The notes under the pieces were generated by a model, which did not search any database, was not told the origin of the DNA, and was given only the letters and a program-made list of their open reading frames with translations. A stretch of DNA of 46,298 bases from a virus, in the IMG/VR virus record IMGVR_UViG_3300013104_000032, positions 1 to 46,298 of that record; one strand, 5' to 3'. Numbering within the stretch: position 1 is the stretch's first letter; the number at the start of each line of letters is the position of its first letter. Of the stretch, positions 16,158-23,662 are shown piece by piece. The position numbers were made by a program, and so were the translations under genes.

Positions 16158-16195
16158 CTTGGTGAATGATTGCAGGTCTCCGGATGAAGTCAAGG
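16155..16195 (-). repeat. 41-base element, copy 1 (possible promoter/regulatory site)
   Basis: The sequence aligns with 27100-27140 over 41 bases with only about eight differences. On the minus strand both copies read CCTTGACTTCATCC, then a variable block, then ACCTGCAAYCATT, two variable bases and CCAAGATG. A good -35 (TTGACT) is present, but the -10 at 17-base spacing (ATCATT) is poor, so an activator or a phage-specific site is possible. Confidence 0.5.
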
Positions 16196-16196
16196 C

Positions 16197-16392
16197 GACA
16201 AAGAAAGGGCGGCCGAAGCCGCCCTCTCATCTACGTTGGCTCGCCATGCGACGCCCGGCCAAACCTTGTCGCACCATGCCTTACCTGCCATACCCGGCCT
16301 CACCGAAACACGTCACGCCGTGCCTGCCTGCCGGACCAGTCCTCGCCTGACCGCGCCTGGCCTTGCCATGCCTGCCATACCAAACAGCCTTG
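16197..16392. other. non-coding gap with short degenerate repeats
   Basis: No convincing gene in either direction. The plus strand has repeated short words, for example CCTGCCATACC twice and CCTTGTC followed by RC twice, in a pyrimidine-rich background. This may be a decayed tandem repeat or an untranslated leader for the minus-strand genes below. No terminator is visible. Confidence 0.4.
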
Positions 16393-16683
16393 TCACGCCG
16401 CAGCGGACGTTCCTTCGTCGCGCTGGTCGACATCACTGCGCACCCTCTCAGCCGCGTCAAACACTGGCTTCAGCTCGCGGATCCGCGTGTACTTCTGTTG
16501 CAGGGCCATGATCTCGCTGAGCGAATCGCGAAGCATTTGCTGGTAAAGCTGATCGTCCGACAGTACGTCGGCAATATGCCGGTAACCGCCGCCTTGGTGC
16601 ATGCGATCCGAGCGGAGGCTAACAAACGCCCTCACCGTCTGGGTGCCACTGGGCGCCTCTTCCACCACGACGTACGTGCGCAA
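16393..16683 (-). CDS. hypothetical helical protein
   Basis: 96 residues, starting at a TTG; the frame is open a little further up without ATG, so the start is uncertain. It begins with RTYVVVEEAPSGTQTVRAFV, then has an amphipathic helical section DDQLYQQMLRDSLSEIMALQ and a basic tail. The composition is that of a real protein, but I know no family. It sits between the minor head protein and the scaffold gene. Confidence 0.5.
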   Translation of the reverse strand: MRTYVVVEEAPSGTQTVRAFVSLRSDRMHQGGGYRHIADVLSDDQLYQQMLRDSLSEIMALQQKYTRIRELKPVFDAAERVRSDVDQRDEGTSAAA

Positions 16684-16709
16684 AATCTGCCGCGTCTGGC
16701 GGTAGCGGC

Positions 16710-16907
16710 ATGGCGGCGGGCTCTATGGGCTTTGCAAGCATCCTTCTCGCGCTCTTTGCTGCGTTCGCTATGAAAAGTCGCGAGCAAAAGCTAATCGATG
16801 GCGACGCGGTGGATGGCTACAAGAAGTGCCCGAGTTGCGCGGAGCAGGTCCGGAGTGAAGCGATCAAATGCAAGCACTGCGGGTCTAATCTATCGACGTT
16901 AGATTAA
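16710..16907 (+). CDS. membrane-anchored zinc-ribbon protein on the opposite strand
   Basis: 65 residues (or 60 from the ATG at 16725). A single transmembrane helix (GFASILLALFAAFAM) is followed by a short basic linker and a C4 zinc ribbon, KKCPSCAEQVRSEAIKCKHC. The ribbon is the one attached to many small bacterial membrane proteins, including ones annotated as superinfection immunity proteins. It is the only plus-strand gene inside the 34-kb minus-strand arm, so it is probably transcribed on its own and could be expressed in the lysogen. A role in immunity is an inference. Confidence 0.6.
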   Translation: MAAGSMGFASILLALFAAFAMKSREQKLIDGDAVDGYKKCPSCAEQVRSEAIKCKHCGSNLSTLD

Positions 16908-16997
16908 GCCTGACCGCGTACACGCCCACGGAGCCGCAGGCGATTCTCGATCGCGGCGAAGTTGTCCGGCCGTATTTCGAGCATGAGATTGCAGGCT

Positions 16998-17025
16998 AGG
17001 GCCTTTTGAGGGCCTCATTTTTAAA
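16998..17025 (+). terminator. possible terminator behind the plus-strand zinc-ribbon gene
   Basis: GGCC-TTTTGAG-GGCC followed by TCATTTTT on the plus strand. The stem is short, so this is weak evidence, but it is in the right place to end a transcript of the 16710-16907 gene before it runs against the head genes. Confidence 0.3.
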
Positions 17026-18157
17026 TGCGCTTTTCCAGCTCCGCCAATGACAACCACCGGCCCTTGTCCGAATAGAAAGCGTCCAGCGACACCTTGCCCT
17101 TCTGCAGCAGCGCATACCGCGCCGGCCCGAGAATGTCCTCCTGCCGGGCTGCGCTCTGCTTGGCGAACCACTCCTTGTACGTCAGGTCGGCCGGGACAGC
17201 ACCGTCCATGCTTGCGCGTGACCCCGGCGTCATGTCGTCAATGGGAATCCCGAGCTCCCTCCATGATTTCAAAACCGGCACGCTGACACTGCGGCAATTG
17301 AAGTGCAGCCGCCCCGGCCCGTCGCCCCACGGGATCTTGTGCCCGATCGGCTTGTGATCGTCCGGCGTGTAAGTCAGGCCATCGCGGATCCGGCACGGCG
17401 GCGACGTGCGCGTGTCCAAGGTCGACACCCAGCGCACGGCTTTGACCAGATCGGCGTTTGCATCGACCATGACAGCCCTAGCCGTTTGCGCGGTATGCGA
17501 CAGCGCCGTTTGTACCACAGCCGCCAGCTCATGCCGTGGCTTGTTCAGCAGGCCATCGGCGTACTTGAGTGCGCGCGTTCCTCGCGCCTTGCGAATGATG
17601 TCGGCGGTCGTCTGCCCCTCGACGTAGCCGGCGCGCACGGTGTTGCGAATTTGCGCCATACGGCTGGCTTCGAGGTTCTTGCCCCAGTCCTTGAGCAAGC
17701 GCCCCTGAAACGGCCGCGACAACGCCGCGGCATAGACCTGTTCGGCGCTGATACCGGCGATCGGAAACTGAATTTGCACTACGGATGGGATCGCGCCCTT
17801 GAATGCGCCGACCTGCCCGGCCGCCTCAACGCGAGCAAGCCCCTGAATCTCTGGCTGCAGGGCGTCAAGCACGGCGGCGTAGGCCGCGGCGTTGGTCTGG
17901 TGCACGCTTGTCAGTACCGCTTCCAGGCGCTGCATCGTGAAGCTCTCACGCTCCAAGCGCATCAGCGCCTCGGTGAGCTGCGCTGTAAGCGCCTTGTCGG
18001 CCCTGTTCAACACCGCAATCATCCGCTGCACGACGCCAACGCTGAAGCGGTGCAGGTCGTGGGCATGATCTATCGCCTGGTCTTGCAATAGCGCGCTGGC
18101 GGTGGCGTCGCGGCGCAGAAGTAGCGCGACGGTTTCCTTTTTGTTGACGGCCGCCAT
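17021..18157 (-). CDS. minor head protein (SPP1 gp7 / Mu gpF type)
   Basis: 378 residues. The C-terminal half has the family core ALSHTAQTARAVMVDANADL, VRWVSTLDTRTSPPCRIRDG and GRLHFNCRSVSVPV with the paired Cys and His-Cys positions of the head morphogenesis family. The N-terminal half is helical. Members bind the portal and are present in a few copies inside the head, where they act in assembly or DNA entry. It follows the portal gene at three bases' distance. Confidence 0.85.
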   Translation of the reverse strand: MAAVNKKETVALLLRRDATASALLQDQAIDHAHDLHRFSVGVVQRMIAVLNRADKALTAQLTEALMRLERESFTMQRLEAVLTSVHQTNAAAYAAVLDALQPEIQGLARVEAAGQVGAFKGAIPSVVQIQFPIAGISAEQVYAAALSRPFQGRLLKDWGKNLEASRMAQIRNTVRAGYVEGQTTADIIRKARGTRALKYADGLLNKPRHELAAVVQTALSHTAQTARAVMVDANADLVKAVRWVSTLDTRTSPPCRIRDGLTYTPDDHKPIGHKIPWGDGPGRLHFNCRSVSVPVLKSWRELGIPIDDMTPGSRASMDGAVPADLTYKEWFAKQSAARQEDILGPARYALLQKGKVSLDAFYSDKGRWLSLAELEKRI

Positions 18158-18160
18158 GCG

Positions 18161-19591
18161 TTACCCCCTGACGCTCGTCGCCGCACCTACCTCTTTTGGT
18201 ACCCCGAGCCCGCCAAGCGCCGGCCCTTCTGCCTCGGCGGCGGCAAGCTCCGTCTCGGTGTCGATGTCCGCCGACAGCACGCCGCGGCGTTTCATTTCCT
18301 CGATCACGGTCGCCTTCGTCACGATGCCCGCCATGTTCAGGTCTTTGACCAGCGTCGCGCTGGCATCGCTCAGACTGCCTGCGCCGAAGTCCTTAAACAA
18401 GGTGACTCGCGGCGGCTCGATGCCGGCGTATTGCCCTGCGAAGACCAACGCTTGGTCTAACGCATCTTCGAAGCTTTCAACGATGCGTTGGAGGTCGCAC
18501 TTGTTCGCCTCGGCATCGTTGCTCGATTCGGCGGCTGTGCGCGTGCCTGGCTTCTTCACAAGGAGCTCGGCGCCCGTTTGGATCATCTGCTCTTCGAGGG
18601 CAACCAAGCTGTCCGCACCTGCCTTGATCGACGCGCCGGTGTGTTCGATGTATTTCATGTCAGAGCCGATCGGCAGCTTGACCGCGGCTGAGCCACCGAC
18701 GGTGAGCGTTGTTTGATCGTCGGCACCGATCATGGCCAGAATCGGCACACGCGCGACGTGCAGGATCGTGTCCTGGTCGCTCTGACTTTGCCAGTGTTTG
18801 CAGTTCAGGTGGGCGAGATCCAAGAGCGGCGGCCGGCCAATCATGTGCGCTACACGGTGGCCATACAGTGGCACGAACGGGATGAAGTCTAGCGACGTTG
18901 TCCCTTCGTCGATCATCGTGAACTGTTCATCCTTCACGCGCTCCCACAGCTCCCACGACCCCGGCCGCAGGACTCGCACCCGGTCAATCATGCTGACGCC
19001 ATAGTCGCCGCTCGCCACCTCGGCCCATTCGAGCAGGCGCAACATCGACAGTCGGCCCTGGTCATCCAGGCGCCAGCCGAGCACCTGGTCGTGCTTGACG
19101 CGTACGAAGTATGGCCTGACACCTGCCGCCTTTTCAGCCGCCTTGGTCGCAACGCCCGCCTCCGTTCGCTGAACGTTGGCAGCCCTGGGTACGTCGACGT
19201 AGATTCCCGCCAAGCCATGCGCGACCGCCTCAGCGAGCATTTCGGAAGCAAAGACATTCAAGCTCACGCCGGCACGATCGATATCATCGAACCACGGCTT
19301 CCATTGCTCGAGTACCGTATCGGGCGCGTCGCTTACGGTCAGCTCTTTGGAAAACGGCTTACCCGCCATCACCGACACTGTGCGCCGATAGGCCGGAAAC
19401 AGCGTGGCGGTGCACAACCTGGCTGCGTAGGCGTCCTTTTCTTCGGCAGGCTGCTTAGGCATGAACCGCACGCCTTCCCGCCGCATGTGGCGCGTCCCAC
19501 CCATGAGCGCCTCAGTAAGGCACCAGTCCTCCCGCATCTCAAGCACGGACGGGATGCAGTGATGGACAGCAACGGTGACGGCAGGAGGCAT
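18161..19591 (-). CDS. portal protein (DUF4055 type)
   Basis: 476 residues. It contains AARLCTATLFPAYRRTVSVM-type helices near the N-terminus, then AHGLAGIYVDVPRAAN, FIPFVPLYGHRVAHMIGRPP and LLDLAHLNCKHWQSQSDQD, all hallmarks of the DUF4055 portal family. The protein forms the dodecameric channel at the capsid vertex. One base separates it from terminase. Confidence 0.88.
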   Translation of the reverse strand: MPPAVTVAVHHCIPSVLEMREDWCLTEALMGGTRHMRREGVRFMPKQPAEEKDAYAARLCTATLFPAYRRTVSVMAGKPFSKELTVSDAPDTVLEQWKPWFDDIDRAGVSLNVFASEMLAEAVAHGLAGIYVDVPRAANVQRTEAGVATKAAEKAAGVRPYFVRVKHDQVLGWRLDDQGRLSMLRLLEWAEVASGDYGVSMIDRVRVLRPGSWELWERVKDEQFTMIDEGTTSLDFIPFVPLYGHRVAHMIGRPPLLDLAHLNCKHWQSQSDQDTILHVARVPILAMIGADDQTTLTVGGSAAVKLPIGSDMKYIEHTGASIKAGADSLVALEEQMIQTGAELLVKKPGTRTAAESSNDAEANKCDLQRIVESFEDALDQALVFAGQYAGIEPPRVTLFKDFGAGSLSDASATLVKDLNMAGIVTKATVIEEMKRRGVLSADIDTETELAAAEAEGPALGGLGVPKEVGAATSVRG

Positions 19592-19592
19592 G

Positions 19593-20837
19593 TCAGATTC
19601 TCAGCGGTTGAACGAGCGCGATACGGCGCTGTATCGGGTAGCGGTAGGCAATGAAGTAGCCGGCCGCGTCGATGATGTGATCGAGTCCGCCGGACTTGTC
19701 CGGCTCGCCGTTCTTGTCGTATGCCTGTTTCTCCAAGCTCTCGACGAGTTCGGGGCAGGTTTCCGGGTTGATGCGGTAGCGCCTCGCGCCGTCTTTGTTG
19801 ACCATCGCGCACACCGACAACACGCGATCCTTGATGCGCGGGTTCGTGGCGTTGACTCGCACACTGAACCCGGCCGCCCGCAAGATCGACAGGTCGGATT
19901 CGCTGGCGTTGTTGCTCTTGCGGCTCTGCCCGCTCGCGTCGGGATAGACGATGATCGGGTGGCCGGCGTGTCGCGTCTTGAGCAGCGCACACATGGCCGG
20001 CGTATCCATCACCCGCGTGTACTCAAGCACCGCGTGCGGGTCGTCGCCGCGCAGCACATGAACCGCCGCGCTCATCTTGCCGACGTTGAAGTCCATGCCG
20101 ATATGTAGCGCCTCGGCTGGCTGGATCGTTTCAGTGCTGGCGTTCTTGTGGCGGTCGAACTCCGCATACACCGAACCGGCCACCAGGTTCACGAACTCGC
20201 CGTCCAGGTACGCGGCCAGCAGGTTCGACGGGTACGACGCGCGCAAGCTGTCGATGTAGCCGGCCGGTAGGTTCGCGGCGTTCGACATGGTCGACGCCTT
20301 GATGATCCGATAGCCCTCGACCGGATTCCGCTTCCAGCGGTCGTAGACGAACCGAAAGCCCTCGGGCGTGGTCGCCACGCCGACGGTGTTCAAACTGCCG
20401 TCCGGCTTCTTCTGCCGGTTGCGGGAAATGATCTTGGTCCAGACGTCGCGCGCCTGTTCCTCTTTCAGCGTATCAAGCTCATCGGCGATCGAGTCCGCCA
20501 CCTCATAGCCGATGATGCGTTCCGGCGTATCCATCGTGCGGAAGATGATCTCCCCCGCACCTTCGACCGCGATCACCGCGTCAGCCTTGTTCGTCTTGTA
20601 CGGAACGCCCATACCTTCGAGCGTTTCAGCGAAGCGCGGGAAGCCGATGCGCCGCACCAGATCGTAAGTCGGCAGGTAGTACGCGACGTTCTGGCCGGGG
20701 TACTGCAGCTTCTTGGCAAGCGCGCGAATGATGGCCGCGTGCGTCTTGCCAGAACCGAAGCCGGCAACCATCGCGGGGAATTGATCCTCGGCGGTGACGA
20801 AATCGAATTGTGGCGCGGTTAATTCAATCCGCGACAT
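19593..20837 (-). CDS. terL: terminase large subunit
   Basis: 414 residues. Walker A is GFGSGKT (26-32), and the Walker B/acidic motif is IADELD at 117-122. The C-terminal nuclease shows IGMDFNVGK and the final HIIDAAGYFIAYR. It cuts and packages DNA into the procapsid together with TerS and the portal. It overlaps the small-subunit gene by 14 bases. Whether packaging is by cos or headful cannot be decided from the sequence. Confidence 0.92.
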   Translation of the reverse strand: MSRIELTAPQFDFVTAEDQFPAMVAGFGSGKTHAAIIRALAKKLQYPGQNVAYYLPTYDLVRRIGFPRFAETLEGMGVPYKTNKADAVIAVEGAGEIIFRTMDTPERIIGYEVADSIADELDTLKEEQARDVWTKIISRNRQKKPDGSLNTVGVATTPEGFRFVYDRWKRNPVEGYRIIKASTMSNAANLPAGYIDSLRASYPSNLLAAYLDGEFVNLVAGSVYAEFDRHKNASTETIQPAEALHIGMDFNVGKMSAAVHVLRGDDPHAVLEYTRVMDTPAMCALLKTRHAGHPIIVYPDASGQSRKSNNASESDLSILRAAGFSVRVNATNPRIKDRVLSVCAMVNKDGARRYRINPETCPELVESLEKQAYDKNGEPDKSGGLDHIIDAAGYFIAYRYPIQRRIALVQPLRI

Positions 20838-21159
20838 CGATTGCAGGCAGGCGCACGATCTGGATGATCGGCACGCCGGATCCTTTTACGTTCGCGTCGA
20901 TGTCCACCGATTCTTTCGGTTTACCCCAGCCGCGGTCGAGTAGGCCAAAGACAGCGGCGAGAGCGTCCTTGTGCTCGGCTTTCTTGTCCAGTGCGATCTC
21001 TACAGCGCGCGCAATCAGTGGCGCAGTCTGCGCGCGGCACAGTTGCGTGATCGTCTCCCCATTCGGCCCGACGCGCGGCGAGCGGCCGCCAGGGTTGCCC
21101 GATTGGCCGGGCTCCCACGTCTTTTCGTTCTTGTGCTTTTCGGTGTCTTTCGTCGTCAT
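20824..21159 (-). CDS. terminase small subunit candidate (DUF5681-like N-terminus)
   Basis: 111 residues from the ATG at 21159. The N-terminal segment KTWEPGQSGNPGGRSPRV is the DUF5681 signature. The rest (RAQTAPLIARAVEIALDKKA, FGLLDRGWGKPKESVD) is the form of the small protein commonly found just before TerL and annotated as the small subunit. It would recognise phage DNA for packaging. The frame extends upstream without a stop, but the upstream part looks non-coding. Confidence 0.78.
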   Translation of the reverse strand: MTTKDTEKHKNEKTWEPGQSGNPGGRSPRVGPNGETITQLCRAQTAPLIARAVEIALDKKAEHKDALAAVFGLLDRGWGKPKESVDIDANVKGSGVPIIQIVRLPAIDVAD

Positions 21160-21160
21160 G

Positions 21161-21368
21161 TCAGTGAATCGCTGTGTTCCCATGCACGCGATCGCACATG
21201 GCGTCGGCGGCCTGATAGAGCATCGTGGCCGCCTCTTCTGTCTTGACCCCATCCCAGCGCAGGGCGTGCGTGCCGTCGGCGTGCTTGAACACCACCACCC
21301 AAGCCGTGACCGGACAGCACAAGGCCGCCGCATAGGGCGGCCCAGGCAGCGCGAAGGCGTTCGATCAT
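21161..21368 (-). CDS. small protein upstream of terS, apparently frameshifted
   Basis: The ATG at 21368 overlaps the Rz stop (ATGA) and the first 16 codons (MIERLRAAWAALCGGL) look genuine. That frame then becomes Arg/Gly-rich noise. Another frame carries a convincing protein, VTAWVVVFKHADGTHALRWD followed by AATMLYQAADAMC, ending at a TGA one base before the terS start. One extra base around 21310-21322 would join them. Alternatives are an internal TTG (21322) or GTG (21298) start. Function is unknown to me. Confidence 0.5.
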
Positions 21369-21844
21369 GGTTGGCGCTCGGCGGTCAGGATGGCTTGGAG
21401 GGCGCGGATTTGGGCGTCGGCTTCTGCGGCGGCTCGAACAACTCGCGCCGCACTTTCGTCTCGGTCTGCGGCGCTTGCATCAGGCTTGCCGGTACTGGCC
21501 CCAGCTTCGGGCACACGGGTGGCCGGACAACGCCACGCTGCGCGCAACCTGAGATTGCCAGCGCGCAGATCAGCAATGGTGCGGTCAGCGTCAGCTTGTG
21601 CATGTTCTTTGTCCTGTTCGTATTGGCCGGAGATAGCGTCGAACGCGATGGCCTGCCTGCCCTCGACAGCCCGCGCGGCTTCGCTGGCCTTGGTCGCCAG
21701 TTCGGCAACGTGCTGCGCGTCCTTGGCGTTGGCCTGCGTGACCGCGGCGAGCTTCACCTGTCCAGCGAGCGCAGCGACGTGGTGACCGGCCGCGAAGGAT
21801 CCGGCGAGCAGCAGCACGGCAACAGCCCACTTCAGGTAGTTCAC
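21365..21844 (-). CDS. Rz-like inner-membrane spanin
   Basis: 159 residues from the GTG at 21844, which overlaps the previous stop (GTGA). An N-terminal membrane anchor (LKWAVAVLLLAGSFAAGHHV) is followed by a long Ala-rich helical periplasmic domain (QANAKDAQHVAELATKASEA, QYEQDKEHAQADADRTIADL). This is the i-spanin layout. It works with the nested lipoprotein gene to fuse inner and outer membranes at the end of lysis. The combination implies a Gram-negative host. Confidence 0.85.
   Translation of the reverse strand: MNYLKWAVAVLLLAGSFAAGHHVAALAGQVKLAAVTQANAKDAQHVAELATKASEAARAVEGRQAIAFDAISGQYEQDKEHAQADADRTIADLRAGNLRLRAAWRCPATRVPEAGASTGKPDASAADRDESAARVVRAAAEADAQIRALQAILTAERQP
21385..21603 (-). 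CDS. Rz1-like outer-membrane spanin lipoprotein
   Basis: 72 residues, nested in another frame inside Rz, as in lambda. A lipoprotein signal MHKLTLTAPLLICALAISGC puts the acylated cysteine at residue 20. The mature part is Pro-rich (GVVRPPVCPKLGPVPASL, then FEPPQKPTPKSAP), as usual for Rz1. It anchors in the outer membrane and pairs with Rz. Confidence 0.85.
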   Translation of the reverse strand: MHKLTLTAPLLICALAISGCAQRGVVRPPVCPKLGPVPASLMQAPQTETKVRRELFEPPQKPTPKSAPSKPS

Positions 21845-21933
21845 GCCGGCGAGTCCGGGCCGCTGCCAGAGCAGGCGACGTAGAGAGCGAAGGCGATCGC
21901 TGCGAGCACGGCCAGGACTTCGAGGGCGATCAT
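21841..21933 (-). CDS. 30-residue single-span membrane peptide in the lysis cassette
   Basis: ATG at 21933 overlaps the upstream stop (ATGA) and the TGA at 21841-21843 overlaps the Rz start (GTGA). The peptide is mostly one hydrophobic helix (IALEVLAVLAAIAFALYVA) with a short polar tail CSGSGPDSPA. Perfect coupling on both sides makes it likely to be translated. A holin, antiholin or lysis-timing role is possible but unproven. Confidence 0.55.
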   Translation of the reverse strand: MIALEVLAVLAAIAFALYVACSGSGPDSPA

Positions 21934-22304
21934 GGGGCGGTCCGCGTAAGGTGGTAAGTGCAATCCACCTCGGCGATACCTGCGTCGCTGTGGTGTGGGT
22001 CGTGCACAAGCTCGCCACGGCTATAGATCACAGCATGTCGAACGCCACGAGGTGACTGGCCTGTTGCGATGTAGAACTCTGGAAGCTTGTCGGTCTGATG
22101 ACCTTGAAGCCACTCCCGCTCATAACCAAGTGTTTTAAGCCATTGATCGATGCGGTGATTCCAATCAGCACGACCGAACATCTGGTCGAAAGGCGGCACC
22201 ATCCATAAAGGCATATCGAGCAGAGATGCGTAACAAGCAGCGAGACAATTGCCGTTGCTTATTCCTTCGCCCGAATAAAGCTTGTCTTGCTTGACCGGCT
22301 TCAC
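21930..22304 (-). CDS. papain-like/C39-like small protein of the lysis region
   Basis: 124 residues from the GTG at 22304, which overlaps the holin-like gene stop (GTGA). The pattern GNCLAACYASLLDMPLWMVP with Cys, then FYIATGQSPRGVRHAVIYSR with His and ELVHDPHHSD with Asp, gives the Cys-His-Asp order of papain-like folds. I know this small family from tailed phages, where no function is established. It may be a peptidoglycan peptidase or an inactive relative. Confidence 0.6.
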   Translation of the reverse strand: MKPVKQDKLYSGEGISNGNCLAACYASLLDMPLWMVPPFDQMFGRADWNHRIDQWLKTLGYEREWLQGHQTDKLPEFYIATGQSPRGVRHAVIYSRGELVHDPHHSDAGIAEVDCTYHLTRTAP

Positions 22305-22489
22305 ACCACCACCCCCTTGCTCACCGCCGAATCGCCCACGTTGCCCGCCATGTACAGGCCAAGCACCCACGCGGATTGGCTCAACCACTGCGCCGCGTCG
22401 ATCTTGTCCAGCGCGAAGCACGCAAGCCCTGCCACGAAGGCGACGCAGGCGAGAAGGAATTTGCGACTGGCGTAGCGTTCGAGGTTCAT
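22301..22489 (-). CDS. two-span membrane protein, possible second holin
   Basis: 62 residues. Two hydrophobic stretches (FLLACVAFVAGLACFAL and WVLGLYMAGNVG) follow a short charged N-terminus MNLERYASRK. The ATG overlaps the 22-residue frame upstream as TGATG. Size, topology and position after the endolysin suit a small holin or antiholin, but a firm assignment is not possible. Confidence 0.6.
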   Translation of the reverse strand: MNLERYASRKFLLACVAFVAGLACFALDKIDAAQWLSQSAWVLGLYMAGNVGDSAVSKGVVV

Positions 22490-22557
22490 CAGATGCCTTC
22501 GCGGTCGATGCCATCGCCCATGCCGCTGTCAATCACCTTGCCCGTCTGCTCGTTCAC
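22489..22557 (-). CDS. 22-residue coupled reading frame
   Basis: GTG at 22557 overlaps the endolysin stop (GTGA), and its TGA overlaps the next ATG (TGATG). The peptide NEQTGKVIDSGMGDGIDREG is polar and acidic. It may be a real small protein or only a ribosome relay that couples translation of the two membrane-active genes. Confidence 0.35.
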   Translation of the reverse strand: MNEQTGKVIDSGMGDGIDREGI

Positions 22558-23015
22558 GTCCTACCCTCACAAAGCGCGCGCTCACCCGCGCGACGGTTGA
22601 CCAGCCCCTGCACGCGCTTGCCGCCCGCGTACACGTAGAGTTCGATGGCAGCGCATGCGCCCGCGGTGTCGCCTGCGTTCGCCTTGCGCGCAATGCTCGA
22701 TCGACAGAACGCCGGGACGCCGATGTTGAACGCGAGCGACGTATAGGCCGCCCACTGGTAGCTCGTCATCGGCGCATGCACGCACCCCTGCACGCCAGTC
22801 GCGGCCTTGCCGATGTCGCTGGCCAGCCACTTCTGGCACTGTTCCGAGTAGTCGACACCCACCTGAAGGCCGGGCTCGGTGTGGCCGGTGCACGCGGTGA
22901 CCACTTGGGCAACGTCGCGATAGGCAACCGGCACAGTCCCTTCGTGCGGCGTGATGAACCATGCAGCCATCAGCACAACCAAGCCCATCACGCTCGCTGT
23001 CTGCTTGCCATTCAT
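22554..23015 (-). CDS. endolysin, GH24 lysozyme with signal-anchor
   Basis: 153 residues from the ATG at 23015, overlapping the holin stop (ATGA). The N-terminal hydrophobic helix (SVMGLVVLMAAWFI) lacks a cleavage site and is rich in weakly hydrophobic residues, as in SAR endolysins. The catalytic motif follows directly: E25 in HEGTVPVAYRD, D34, and T40 in VVTACTGHT. This matches P22/phage 21-type muramidases that are exported by Sec and activated when released from the membrane. A pinholin-like partner would then be enough. Confidence 0.88.
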   Translation of the reverse strand: MNGKQTASVMGLVVLMAAWFITPHEGTVPVAYRDVAQVVTACTGHTEPGLQVGVDYSEQCQKWLASDIGKAATGVQGCVHAPMTSYQWAAYTSLAFNIGVPAFCRSSIARKANAGDTAGACAAIELYVYAGGKRVQGLVNRRAGERALCEGRT

Positions 23016-23212
23016 GCCGGCGACTTCGGCGTCCGAAGCCAGCGCACGAACTGCCACACCTTCTGCGAGATCAGCAGCAGCGTGTAGCACAGCGCCGCAA
23101 GGGCCGCCCATTTGTCAATTGTCCAGCCGGCCAAGGTCGCCCCGATGTAAGAGAGCGCAACCGCGCCGTTGAAGTTGTCGAAGTGTCGGAATTGTCCGAT
23201 GTCGTCGCGCAT
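23012..23212 (-). CDS. holin candidate
   Basis: 66 residues with two membrane helices (GAVALSYIGATLAGWTI and WAALAALCYTLLLISQKV) and a basic C-terminus WQFVRWLRTPK. It lies directly before the endolysin with an ATGA overlap, the classic holin position. With a signal-anchor endolysin it may act as a pinholin. Confidence 0.7.
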   Translation of the reverse strand: MRDDIGQFRHFDNFNGAVALSYIGATLAGWTIDKWAALAALCYTLLLISQKVWQFVRWLRTPKSPA

Positions 23213-23215
23213 GGC

Positions 23216-23662
23216 CTAGCCCTTGCGTGCGGGCTTGCGCCGCGGTGAGGTGATGATTACGGCGTCGACGCCGCCGCCTGTTCCGTTGTCTCGCGTTGCC
23301 GCGTATTCGACGGCTTCCTCTGCCGTCTTGCCGAAATCGAGCGCAGCCAGTGCCCATGTCGCGCCGCTGCCGATGGCGTGAGCCTGTGCGGGCTCATACG
23401 GGACTTCCGCATCACCCTCCCATAGCGACACCTTGCCGTTGACGATCACGAGAGCGCTGCAGTTGTCGAGCGTGGGCGCGTCGCCCTTGTAGCCGGACAG
23501 ATGCCATTTGATGAACTTGTGCACCTGCGCGAAGTGACCGCAGCCGGCAATGAACCCGCCGGGCACTGTGTGGATCTTGCTGACGTAGCAATAGAGCGAA
23601 CCGTCGGCTGACATCTGCCGATCGGCGGCCAGGGTCTTGCCGTCAAAACAGATGGTGGTCAT
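23216..23662 (-). CDS. HslV/proteasome-like Ntn hydrolase
   Basis: 148 residues from the ATG at 23662 (ATGA with the previous stop). After removal of Met the chain would begin TTICFDGKTLAADRQ, with Thr as N-terminal nucleophile and the conserved Asp of the ADRQ motif, as in HslV and proteasome beta subunits. Later GGFIAGCGHFAQVHKFIKWH and AHAIGSGATWALAALDFGKT are typical of the fold, including the GSG motif. It is shorter than HslV. It may process a phage protein or take part in head maturation; neither is shown. Confidence 0.7.
   Translation of the reverse strand: MTTICFDGKTLAADRQMSADGSLYCYVSKIHTVPGGFIAGCGHFAQVHKFIKWHLSGYKGDAPTLDNCSALVIVNGKVSLWEGDAEVPYEPAQAHAIGSGATWALAALDFGKTAEEAVEYAATRDNGTGGGVDAVIITSPRRKPARKG

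Noticed and set aside
16197-16392. CRISPR array suggested by short repeats
   Set aside because: Repeats are short, degenerate and irregularly spaced with no spacers of equal length and no cas genes. No array was seen anywhere in the window.
17303-18091. 262-codon plus-strand frame opposite the minor head protein
   Set aside because: Shadow of a clear SPP1 gp7/Mu gpF-family protein.
21156-21368. 70-residue frame from the ATG at 21368 straight through to 21156
   Set aside because: After about 16 residues it is Arg/Gly-rich noise, while a neighbouring frame carries a convincing protein. The straight frame is probably not the product, although it also ends in an ATGA overlap.
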